From assembly GCA_019614645.1 (NCBI GenBank), contig JABWDB010000068.1, forward strand, positions 62,001 to 126,000: a stretch of 64,000 nucleotides of DNA. The letters are read 5' to 3'. The notes under the pieces are model-generated. The model was not told the DNA's origin and made no database searches. It saw only the letters and a program-made list of their open reading frames with translations. Positions within the stretch are counted from its first letter, which is position 1; each line of letters starts with the position of its first letter. The DNA is from Stratiolaelaps scimitus (Eukaryota; Arthropoda; Arachnida; Mesostigmata; Laelapidae). A program made the translations under genes and the position numbers. Shown here piece after piece: positions 1 through 7,551 of the stretch.

Positions 1-142
1 AAAATTTTTTTTATCAATCAGATGTAGATATTTTTGTGGATAGTTGTTTTGTATCTTACTCAACGTTTACATATTGTACAAAAATGTGTACCCTTTATAT
101 ATAAAATATACGTTGCAATAATTCTTCTAACTATTATTTTTA

Positions 143-198
143 CGAGAACTTAAGCATGTATATAGCAGTTCCGTCAATAAACATTTGTTTGAATTTGA
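143..198 (+). repeat. SINE-A related 3' fragment
   Basis: The segment reads AGAACTTAAGCATG..., then AGCAGTTCCGTCAATAAAC at 164-182, then short TTTGAATTTGAATTT repeats. It aligns with the body of the SINE-A family seen at 27171, 33002, 45053, 45142, 61380 and 62790, and shares its 164-182 stretch exactly with 28449-28467. It abuts the truncated RLE retrotransposon copy that begins near 205. Only the 3' part is present and no tRNA-like head is visible. Confidence 0.55.
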
Positions 199-204
199 AT
201 TTGC

Positions 205-770
205 GGGGACCCCGTCGCAACGAATGGCCACCAAGGATTCTCGTGCGAACGCAGCGCCGGTCGCCATCCGCGACGCACGATGCTTAATGATACGCTCGTG
301 AGGGCCCTCCACTCCGCCGGTATCCCTTGCACAAGGGAGCCACAGGGCCTCGACACCTATGACGGGCGCCGCCCTGACGGCCTCACCATTATCCCCTTCC
401 ACCGAAGCCAGCACCTTATTTGGGACGGCACGGTGGTTGACACCCTAGCACCTTATTATGTCAACCACTGTGCAACCACCCCCGGTTACGCGGTACCGCG
501 TGCGGAGCGGGCCAAGCTAAGGAAGTACGCCGCACTCATAGCAACCCAACTTTTTTCCCCTTTTGCTTTTGAGACCTTGGGCGGGCACGGCCCTCTCACT
601 GCGAACTTCCTCAAAGGGGTCTACCATAGGTTGATTCGCGTCACCGGGGACAAGCGCGCAGGTTCTTTCCTTCTGCAGCTCCTGTCCCTCTCTGTGTAGA
701 GGGGCAATGCCATCGCCTTCCTCGGGACATTGTCGTCCTCACCCCCCACCCCCATAATCCCTAGAAATTT
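205..770 (+). mobile_element. 5'-truncated RLE non-LTR retrotransposon stub
   Basis: This is a 3'-terminal fragment of the same family as the element at 842-5045, on the opposite strand. Similarity starts abruptly at GGGGACCCCG near 205 and ends at CCCTAGAAATT near 769. An open frame (280-699, 139 aa) covers only the restriction-like endonuclease domain, with RRPDG and LIWDGTVVD matching the catalytic PD...D motif. It is about 88% identical in protein to the long copy. The frame closes with TAG at 697-699. Abrupt 5' truncation is typical of target-primed reverse transcription. It cannot be autonomous because it lacks reverse transcriptase and ORF1. Confidence 0.85.
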
Positions 771-841
771 CAAACTACTGTATGTTTGAATAATATTCAC
801 TTTGACATTTATTATAATATATTAAACGTTACAATAGGTCG
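771..841. other. AT-rich spacer between two tail-to-tail retrotransposon copies
   Basis: About 70 bp of AT-rich DNA separates the 3' ends of the two RLE element copies, which both finish at CCCTAGAAATT. It probably represents the original target DNA. No poly(A) tail is seen on either copy. Confidence 0.6.
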
Positions 842-3717
842 GAATTTCTAGGGATTATGGGGGTGGGGGGGGGTGAGGACGACAACGTCCCGAGGAAGGC
901 GATGGCATTGCCTCTCTGCACAGCGAGGGACAGGCGCTGCAGGAGGAAAGAGCCAGCGCGCTTGTCCCCGGTGGCGCGGATCAACCTGTGGTAGACCCCC
1001 TCGAGGAAGTTCGCCGTGAGAGGGCCGTGCCCGCCCAGGGTCTCAAAGGCAAGGGGGGAAAACAGGTGCGTTGCTTGGAGTGCGGCGTACTTCCTCAGCT
1101 TTGCCCGCTCCGCACGCGCTACTGCGTAACCGGGGATGGTTGCACAGTGGTTGACATAAGAGGGTGCTAGAGTGTCAACCACAGTGCCGTCCCAAACCAG
1201 GTGCTGCCCTCGATGGAAGGGGACAAGGGTGAGGCCGTCAGGGCGGCGCCCGTCAGAGGTGTCGAGGCCCTGTGGCTCCCTTGTGCAAGGAATACCGGCG
1301 GAGTGGAGGGCCCTCACGAGCGTGTCATTAAGCATCGTGTGTCGCGGATGGCGACCGGCGCTGCGTTCGCACGAGAGACCGTGATGGCCATTCGTTGCGA
1401 CGGGGTCCCCACAACGCTCGCAGCCGTGGGCCCCAACTACAGGGGCCCCGAGGCGAAGGCCCACACAGAAGCGGAGGGAGCGATCGTCTAGAGCAGTACC
1501 AAGGGACGAGGAGGGCAGCGCGTGGAGCCACGCCCCCGCACCAGGCCTGTCGACAGCCCGGAGGCGAGCTTGGTCAGCAGCGTGTGGCGCAGAGGCCAGG
1601 AGGGAGTCCCGCAGCTCCTGGTGCAGGGCATCGGACCATGCCCGCTGCTTGCTCTGTTTGTCCGGAGGGACCCGAGCGCGGGCGCCCGTCTGGTCAAGGG
1701 CAGCTTCCTGGGAGGCGGAGAAGTGGGCGAGCGCTTCGGGGGGGAGGACTGTAGCGACCATGTCGGCAACCGCCGTAAGCGACGCGGCGTAGCAAACGTC
1801 GGCCAAGCGGCGAACACTGAGGATGCCGAGGCCCCCGAAGCGGACTGGAAGGGTAGCCTGCGACGCCGCTTCCGGAGGGAGCTGGAGGTTCAGGATCGTC
1901 GTCAGCGCGTCCAACACCAAGTCGTCATACTCGTGAAGGGCTGAAGCCTCAGTACCGGCCGGGCATGTCCTAAGCAAGTGCTGCATGCGTGCCGCCGAAA
2001 AACAGGACCGAAGGAGGAACAGCCCCTGGTGAGCCGATAACAGGGGCAGTCGGTCGAGCATCACGGCCGTCCTCTCGAGGCAACGGTCCAATAGCGGCCG
2101 GATGGCCTCGTCCGTGAGAGGGGAGCCGACGAACTCGAGGGACAACCTCTGAGTGAGACGGCATCCTGGGAGCGACCGCTGGAGGTCGGGCTGCGCGTCT
2201 AAAGAGAAGATCTCGCACTTCGTGGGGTTGAGGGCGAGGCCGCTGCGCCCCTCGTAGTCGAGTACTCGCTGAACGTCGGAGGCGACGGTCGCCGGATCAC
2301 CTGCCAACGTTCCGTCGTCCATGTACCACAGCCGCAGACGCGACTGGAGGGACGCAGCGAGGGGCCGGAGGGCCAGGCAGAAGAGGGCTGGGCCCAGCGG
2401 GTCCCCCTGCTGGACCCCGCACTCTGAGCTAATGACGGCGTTGTCCATAATCAGATGGGAGGGACCACGATAGGCCAGGTCGACCAGAGGGAAGAGGCCA
2501 GGGACGTGCTCAGCAACCTCTCGCAGAACGAGATCTCGACGGACCGTGTTGAAGGCATTGCGAAAATCAAGCTTGACCAGGGCCGCGTCCGGATGAGCGT
2601 GGATGAAGGCGCGAGCCGCGTGAGCAGCGATCTCCGTCCCAGACGCCTGGCCGCAACCCAACTGGGTTGGGCCGAGCAGGGTCACGACCGTGTCCCTCTC
2701 GTTGACCCAGGCAATCTTAGCAGCCAGGCGACGAATCGTGCTGGAGCAGGCTATGGGCCGTATCGATCCGTCCTTTTTCTTGAGGGCGATGAGGCGCGCG
2801 CCGAAGAGTATTGGCCGTAGCGCCGATGGAACCGTGCCGGCCCGCATGCAGTCGACCACCTTAGCGAGTGCCTTGGCGAGGGCAGTGGCGACGGCTCCGA
2901 GTGCCGGAGAGAGCAGGTCCCGGAGATGACGCGGCCGAAGGCCATCGGGGCCGGCTGACGAGCTCGGGGGGAAAGAGGAAACGGCCGCAAAAACCTCATC
3001 AGGTGATGTTGGGGCAATGTCGACCTGTGGGGGACGGTCGGGGAAGGCGTAATCAGGAGGGGCAGGGGGGTGCTTCGCCCTGAGGGCGTCGAGAGCCTCA
3101 GCCGAGTCCGTGGCCGAGTCGGTAGAGCACAGGGCCCGGGCGGCACCAGAGATGTCACCCTCGGAGAGTTTTTGGGAGGCTATACGCGCAGCCGTCTGGC
3201 CCGTATCCGTGGGCGGGGGACGAGGGCCGCGAGCGAGGTGACGACGCAAGCGGTACTCCAAGCGCGCCCCGGCGCGGAAGGCCGCTAGATTCCCCCGAAT
3301 CACGGCTGGGAGGGAGCGGGAGGTGTCGCCTTTGTCCGGCATCTGCAAGACCACTCGGGCGAAAGCCAGGAGCGCTTCCCAGGAGGAGACGTCGTTATTG
3401 GTATGAACGTCCCGGAGCACGTCTGTGAGGGCCACGGCGACTAGGGAACGCGTAGCCTTTGGGACAATACTGAAGACGCGGGCCTCACGCATGGCCGCCT
3501 GTAGCCGCAGCTCGAGCGGTTGGGGCGCTGGACTCGGCTGAGGCACCGAACGGACCTCCGGGTGCCGCACCGTTATGTGCCTATTGAGGCCGCGTCGGGA
3601 GAATCTGCCCTCGCAATGCGGGCACGGGACACGCGGGGGGCCTGTGGCGTCGTGGGCTGAAGCGGCACGACGGGCTGGGGTGGCGTCTCGGGCCGGGGCG
3701 GTGGGGTCTGGGTTCAT
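829..3717 (-). CDS. ORF2: C2H2 zinc finger - reverse transcriptase - CCHC - restriction-like endonuclease
   Basis: The 962-aa polyprotein would nick target DNA and copy element RNA at the nick. Residues 32-52 form a C2H2 finger (C32, C35, H47, H52) as at the N-terminus of R2-type proteins. The reverse transcriptase spans about 255-530, with AGPDGLRPRHL, KLDFRNAFNTVRR, GVQQGDPLGPALF and the catalytic YMDD at 465-468. A CCHC motif lies at 766-783 (C-x2-C...H-x4-C). The RLE domain follows, with RRPDG at 824-828 and an acidic residue in VWDGTVVD at 843. The start ATG overlaps the ORF1 stop. The sister copy stops after residue 933 (LSV); here the matching codon is CAG rather than TAG, so 29 extra residues from 3' non-coding DNA and flank are appended. 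Confidence 0.9.
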   Translation of the reverse strand: MNPDPTAPARDATPARRAASAHDATGPPRVPCPHCEGRFSRRGLNRHITVRHPEVRSVPQPSPAPQPLELRLQAAMREARVFSIVPKATRSLVAVALTDVLRDVHTNNDVSSWEALLAFARVVLQMPDKGDTSRSLPAVIRGNLAAFRAGARLEYRLRRHLARGPRPPPTDTGQTAARIASQKLSEGDISGAARALCSTDSATDSAEALDALRAKHPPAPPDYAFPDRPPQVDIAPTSPDEVFAAVSSFPPSSSAGPDGLRPRHLRDLLSPALGAVATALAKALAKVVDCMRAGTVPSALRPILFGARLIALKKKDGSIRPIACSSTIRRLAAKIAWVNERDTVVTLLGPTQLGCGQASGTEIAAHAARAFIHAHPDAALVKLDFRNAFNTVRRDLVLREVAEHVPGLFPLVDLAYRGPSHLIMDNAVISSECGVQQGDPLGPALFCLALRPLAASLQSRLRLWYMDDGTLAGDPATVASDVQRVLDYEGRSGLALNPTKCEIFSLDAQPDLQRSLPGCRLTQRLSLEFVGSPLTDEAIRPLLDRCLERTAVMLDRLPLLSAHQGLFLLRSCFSAARMQHLLRTCPAGTEASALHEYDDLVLDALTTILNLQLPPEAASQATLPVRFGGLGILSVRRLADVCYAASLTAVADMVATVLPPEALAHFSASQEAALDQTGARARVPPDKQSKQRAWSDALHQELRDSLLASAPHAADQARLRAVDRPGAGAWLHALPSSSLGTALDDRSLRFCVGLRLGAPVVGAHGCERCGDPVATNGHHGLSCERSAGRHPRHTMLNDTLVRALHSAGIPCTREPQGLDTSDGRRPDGLTLVPFHRGQHLVWDGTVVDTLAPSYVNHCATIPGYAVARAERAKLRKYAALQATHLFSPLAFETLGGHGPLTANFLEGVYHRLIRATGDKRAGSFLLQRLSLAVQRGNAIAFLGTLSSSPPPTPIIPRNSDLL

Positions 3718-5045
3718 GAAGAACGCGGGGGCTTGAGAGAGGCTAGGAGGGGGGCGAGCTGGCGCTGAAGCTGGAGGAGAGGGGCCAAGACTTCAGCGAG
3801 GGACCTCAAGGCTGCGACGATACCTGGCACCGCTGGCGCGGCCGTGGGGTGCCGAGACTCCGCGCGGGCAGATCGACGGGGGGCAGATCGACGGGGGGCA
3901 AGCCGACAAGGGGCAGGCCGACGAGGGGCGCGGCGGCGGGACGGGGCGGGAATCGGCCTCGGGTTGGGTAGCAGGACCATGGGGACCTGAGCACCGTCGG
4001 AGGGGACCACAATACCCCGAACCGCCGCAGCGTACGAGCGGGCTGGCGCCTGGGTCGACACCGGGGCCTCGATTGGCATAATGGACGCTAGGGGTGAGGT
4101 GTCCTTCACCTGTTCGAGCACCCTGGCCTCAGTCACGAGCCGCTGACGCTCGCGGAGGTAGGCCGCCCGAGGGCACGACGGCGAGCCCGAGCGATGGGCA
4201 CCCTTGCAGTTGACGCAGCGGGCAGGACGGGCGCAAGAGGCGGCGAGGTGGCCGGCATCACCGCAATTGCTGCAAGCCCTAGGCAAGGAGCACCGGGCCG
4301 CGATGTGGCCCGTCCGGCAGCAGTTGAAGCAGAGTGGTGGCCGGTCAGGCTCGAGCACGACCGGATGGGACCGGTAGCCGAGGAACACCGAGGCAGGAGG
4401 CGGCCCGCTGAACGTGAGCAGGACGGGCCGAGGCGATCGACGAGCTGGGCCGGGCGCGGCGGGTAGACGGCGGGCGGAGGTGACGCCGAGAGGTGAGAGT
4501 TCAGCCAGGATCTCGGCATCGGTGAAAGCCGCGCAGACGTTCGTGATGCGGGCCTTGGTGCATGAGAGGGCCGTGCAATGAGCGGTCACCGGAACGCCCC
4601 CGAGGGTCGTCAGCGTCAACGCCTTGCGGGCGAGCTCAAGGGTCGGCGCCCAAATGATGAGCCCGTCGGCTCCACCAGCCGGGGTGCAACCCGGGAGAGC
4701 CTCATGCGCGCTCCTAAAAAGGGCGAGCATCTGGCCCTGCTCGAAGGCGGGGGAAGGCCCGCCGGCCCCGACCGCCCTGCCACGGACAGTCACCTTAAAC
4801 AATCCGTGGGACCTCGCGTTGAGGCCTGCCCGGAGGGCTTCCAGTGCGCGCGCCTCACGGCCCGCGCGACGCTTGGCGTCCTTCGTCCGCTGCTCCGTGA
4901 ACGGTGCAGCGTTCTCCCTCGCGTCGTCATTCCCAACGACAGCGACATCATCGGCCGTGCCAGGCCTCGCCCTCTTCAAGGGCGGCACGTCGTCTGGAGG
5001 CATCACCCTCCCACCCAGCACAGAAGTGCAGGGTGCACGACAACA
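842..5045 (-). mobile_element. RLE-type (R2 superclade) two-ORF non-LTR retrotransposon
   Basis: This is a near full-length element of about 4.2 kb on the minus strand, with two overlapping ORFs (5003-3714 and 3717-829). The GC-rich element gives way to AT-rich flank at about 5045 on its 5' side and about 842 on its 3' side; both borders are estimates. Endonuclease type is restriction-like, with a C-terminal CCHC and PD...D, not apurinic-type. Both ORFs are open with no internal stops, so it is young or recently active. No LTR, no poly(A) tail and no clear target duplication were found. Classic R2 elements have one ORF, whereas this has a separate Gag-like ORF1. Confidence 0.85.
3714..5003 (-). 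CDS. ORF1: Gag-like nucleic-acid binding protein with three zinc knuckles
   Basis: This is a Gag-like ORF1 protein presumed to coat the element RNA. I place the start at the ATG at 5003-5001 (MPPDDVPPL); an in-frame ATG at 5099 would add 32 residues that look like translated AT-rich flank. Knuckles are CFNCCRTGHIAARC, CSNCGDAGHLAASC and CVNCKGAHRSGSPSC; the third has C-x2-C-x3-H-x6-C spacing, the arrangement seen in ORF1 of R1- and jockey-like APE elements. A basic segment (KDAKRRAGREARALEAL) lies near the N-terminus and a Pro/Arg-rich tail at the C-terminus. It ends TGA inside the ATGA that starts ORF2, suggesting coupled translation. Confidence 0.82.
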   Translation of the reverse strand: MPPDDVPPLKRARPGTADDVAVVGNDDARENAAPFTEQRTKDAKRRAGREARALEALRAGLNARSHGLFKVTVRGRAVGAGGPSPAFEQGQMLALFRSAHEALPGCTPAGGADGLIIWAPTLELARKALTLTTLGGVPVTAHCTALSCTKARITNVCAAFTDAEILAELSPLGVTSARRLPAAPGPARRSPRPVLLTFSGPPPASVFLGYRSHPVVLEPDRPPLCFNCCRTGHIAARCSLPRACSNCGDAGHLAASCARPARCVNCKGAHRSGSPSCPRAAYLRERQRLVTEARVLEQVKDTSPLASIMPIEAPVSTQAPARSYAAAVRGIVVPSDGAQVPMVLLPNPRPIPAPSRRRAPRRPAPCRLAPRRSAPRRSARAESRHPTAAPAVPGIVAALRSLAEVLAPLLQLQRQLAPLLASLKPPRSS

Positions 5046-5334
5046 CTTAATAATATTTGAATAATATTTGTAATAGTATTTGATAAATATCACACGCACA
5101 CAGGTAGCACCTAGTCACGAACAGGTAAGACTCGAATAAGTTACGTAATGAATGTGGTTTTTTAAGTTGTATTTGTTGTTTATACTGAAGAAGTGCGCTA
5201 AGCCATGCCGGGAACGGCGATGCTGTTGAACGCCGTCAAAAGTTCCAGAGGGGGGGAGGTGTCACGGGTTGTCATGCATTAGCATAGCCACCCCCCTTAA
5301 AAGGAAAAAAAAGTTGAATTGTTGACCTATTGTG

Positions 5335-5590
5335 TCAAAGACAACACCCGAAGCCTCCTTGTATGGGCAACGACAACCCGTGGACTTCTTGCTGGTTTTG
5401 TTGACTCAACCGAATAAGCTCAAATTTAACCTCGCCTATGCTGTTATTACTCACACTTAGGTTAACATGCGGTATGCCCTTTGAATCTGTACTGTTTAAC
5501 AGGACTAATTTCTGGTTCTTTTCGTCACTTAGAAAAAGCAAATATCCATAGCTTCTCTGAAATCGATAGTTCGGTAGCGACATCATTTAT
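5335..5590 (-). repeat. Segment duplicated in inverted orientation near 26.0-26.29 kb; carries an 83-codon frame
   Basis: Read on the minus strand, this segment aligns with plus-strand 26035-26285, sharing runs such as GTTAACCTAAGTGTGA and GTCTTTGACAC, with many substitutions. An 83-aa frame (5586-5335, beginning MMSLPNYRFQ) is open here, but the matching frame in the other copy has stops. I do not recognise the protein, and it is more likely a chance frame in a repeat than a gene. Confidence 0.5.
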
Positions 5591-5884
5591 TTAATTATAA
5601 AGGTGGGCGACAATACTACTCGCTGCAAGTGAAATACATCTAACAGTCTTCCTCCTTAATAGAATATTTAAGACAGGGAAGTATCACTTCTCCTGTACCT
5701 AATCGTGACGAAAATGGAAATTGCGTCGCCCCATTGGATATTTTCATAAAACCTTTACATTAAGAATTCAGTAGCACGTGGCTCTCCTGGAGCGGACGAT
5801 ATTGTTTCTCCTAAGAATTTCGGAATTTTAGAAGCCTACTTCTAAAATGGGATCAATGGCATACCATCAGGAAGACATCTAAAG

Positions 5885-6310
5885 GAAAGTGCTAAAGTGT
5901 CAATCACCCTCCTTCTCGCTACCGGGACCAGCTCCTCATTTGGGGCAGCACAGTGCCTAAGACAAGAAGGTGCTAAAGTGTCAACCACCGTGCTCTCCCA
6001 AACGAGGAGCTGGTCCCGGTGAAAAAAAGGAGAGTGGACCTATCGCAGCGGCGCCCATCCGCACAGTCGGGGCCTGCTCCCCAAAGAATACCAATAAAAT
6101 TACAATCCCATCAAACCCATGATGACACGTTGATTATTAAGCGTGAAAACTCAACTCGATGATATCTGCATGTGTGCCATGCGCAATCAGTTCATGTCAT
6201 GAGGCAGGCATCACCGCAAAGCCGTATACTCGCAAATTGTAAACACAGCTCCCTAAGATAGTTAGGGATGAGTCGGCTATTGTATCCGACTTACTATCAG
6301 ATGGAATAAG
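5885..6310 (-). mobile_element. Decayed snap-back relic of an RLE retrotransposon domain
   Basis: Positions 5969-6140 align with the RLE-coding part of the main element around 1159-1335, including GTGCTAAAGTGTCAACCACCGTG. They are full of changes. Positions 5895-5965 carry the inverted counterpart of 5985-6025 (CCGGGACCAGCTCCTC opposite GAGGAGCTGGTCCCGG), so the relic is partly palindromic. Positions 6118-6310 are repeated in the same orientation at 23533-23760. No intact frame remains. Confidence 0.6.
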
Positions 6311-6599
6311 AAGTGGGTCATCTGCTACCTTGAGATTGGCTTAGCTCGCATGCATGGGAGGACTAGCTATATATAATACTACACTTAAGGGTTCACAGTA
6401 TTTGTGGTGGCCACTGAAATCTGGCAATTTTGGCCGCCTTATATTTTATTTAGGATTACGTTTACCACACCCTCGGCTTTTATTGCATCACTGATCCTGA
6501 TAGTAGATTCTATACCTTCAATATCTTCATATACAAAAGGCTGCAAAAATATGAAAAAGACGAGCATTTTTCTAATGACTTAACAATAACAAATGATTG
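6311..6599. other. Unassigned flank, no gene seen
   Basis: This is AT-rich DNA between the RLE relic and the BEL/Pao element. I see no coding signal. Before the LTR element inserted, it lay downstream of the cathepsin L gene. Confidence 0.4.
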
Positions 6600-6605
6600 T
6601 TTATT
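6600..6605 (-). promoter_or_regulatory. Probable original poly(A) signal of the cathepsin L gene
   Basis: AATAAA on the minus strand, 25 bp beyond the left border of the BEL/Pao element. With the element and one target duplication removed it lies about 45 nt after the cathepsin stop codon, a normal position for a short 3'UTR. I see no AATAAA on the minus strand between the stop codon and 13320, so the gene may now need another signal. Confidence 0.55.
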
Positions 6606-6625
6606 CCCTTCTGTTATAAATGATA

Positions 6626-6630
6626 TGCCT
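6626..6630. repeat. Target site duplication TGCCT (left copy)
   Basis: TGCCT directly precedes the 5' LTR and recurs directly after the 3' LTR at 13805-13809. Five-base duplications are usual for BEL/Pao elements. Confidence 0.9.
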
Positions 6631-7114
6631 TGTGGAAAATATGTACGAGATCGCTCACCAATAATGACATAATCGTAGCACAAAACCTTTTACACTTATA
6701 TGGGACACCGCGAGGCAGCGATCGTAGAACACATGGTGATGTTCGAATAGTGTTAGAGAGCAGACCGAGTGCGATCCAGCATGCCCTCCCCCTCATGTTA
6801 TTGTAAACAGCATGCCCTCGCCGATCCTACACCCACACAAGGATCTACCTGTGTTTGAAATAAAGCCCGGCCTTTGCACTCTACAATTGAAGGCAGTCAG
6901 AGAGAGTCGCAGGAGGACAAAGGTCCTGTCCGGTCACAGCGAAGCAGTGTGTCTTCACTTAGCGTTAACCATTAGCGTCAACGTAGGAAACGCCAGACTC
7001 AGTGAGTCTCGTCCCGACACGAAGTTCCAACCACAGAACCAAACCCACTATACGATCCACACCTCTTTGTGGAGACGGGAGCGCCGATTACGTCGCTGCC
7101 TACATTTTCCCACA
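6631..7114 (+). repeat. 5' LTR of the BEL/Pao element
   Basis: 484 bp, begins TGTGGAAAATATG and ends CCCACA. It contains an AATAAA at about 6858 (GAAATAAAGCCC) that may serve as the poly(A) signal of the element RNA. Open frames within it are shadows, since the same sequence is repeated in the 3' LTR. Confidence 0.95.
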
Positions 7115-7118
7115 AAAT

Positions 7119-7136
7119 TGGTGCGCGTGACCAGAG
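7119..7136 (+). other. Primer binding site of the BEL/Pao element
   Basis: TGGTGCGCGTGACCAGAG begins 4 bp after the 5' LTR. TGG is the complement of the tRNA CCA end, as expected for a minus-strand primer site. I cannot say which tRNA matches. Confidence 0.7.
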
Positions 7137-7551
7137 TGCGCGGAACTTCGCGTTGCTGCCGACTACGTCAGCAACTGTTGGGCCCACTAACGGCGTGACA
7201 CAGCAAGCGACCGCACCTAGGCGACCCCGCCTGGACCCCTCCGACTCGCATCGCGATCTTACATCGCAAGAGACAAATCTACAGGAGCCAGCAGAACCGA
7301 CGAGCGTTCAAATTGCGCGAAGCCGCGCATGAAAACTGTCTGTAAATTCGTGACAGAATCAGTATCTGAACTCGGTCCTGCGGACCACAGTGGTGAAGTG
7401 ACTCGGCGTACGTGACCTGGCGTGACTCATCGGGACCCGGCTGTGCGGCGAACCCCGTAGTGCCTTTACGGACTAGCTGGTGGGCCGTGAGTTTCGATTA
7501 AAAGGTGTGCGTTCAATATGGGAATCGACCATTCGCCCCGACGCCAGCAGG

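Noticed and set aside
785..5068. Shared TTTGAATAATATT at 785-797 and 5056-5068 as a target duplication of the RLE element
   Set aside because: Neither copy touches the estimated element ends, and the motif is low-complexity AT sequence.
7480..7551. Upstream extension of the BEL/Pao frame to 7480
   Set aside because: The first codon is GTG and no ATG occurs before 7552, which has a good start context.
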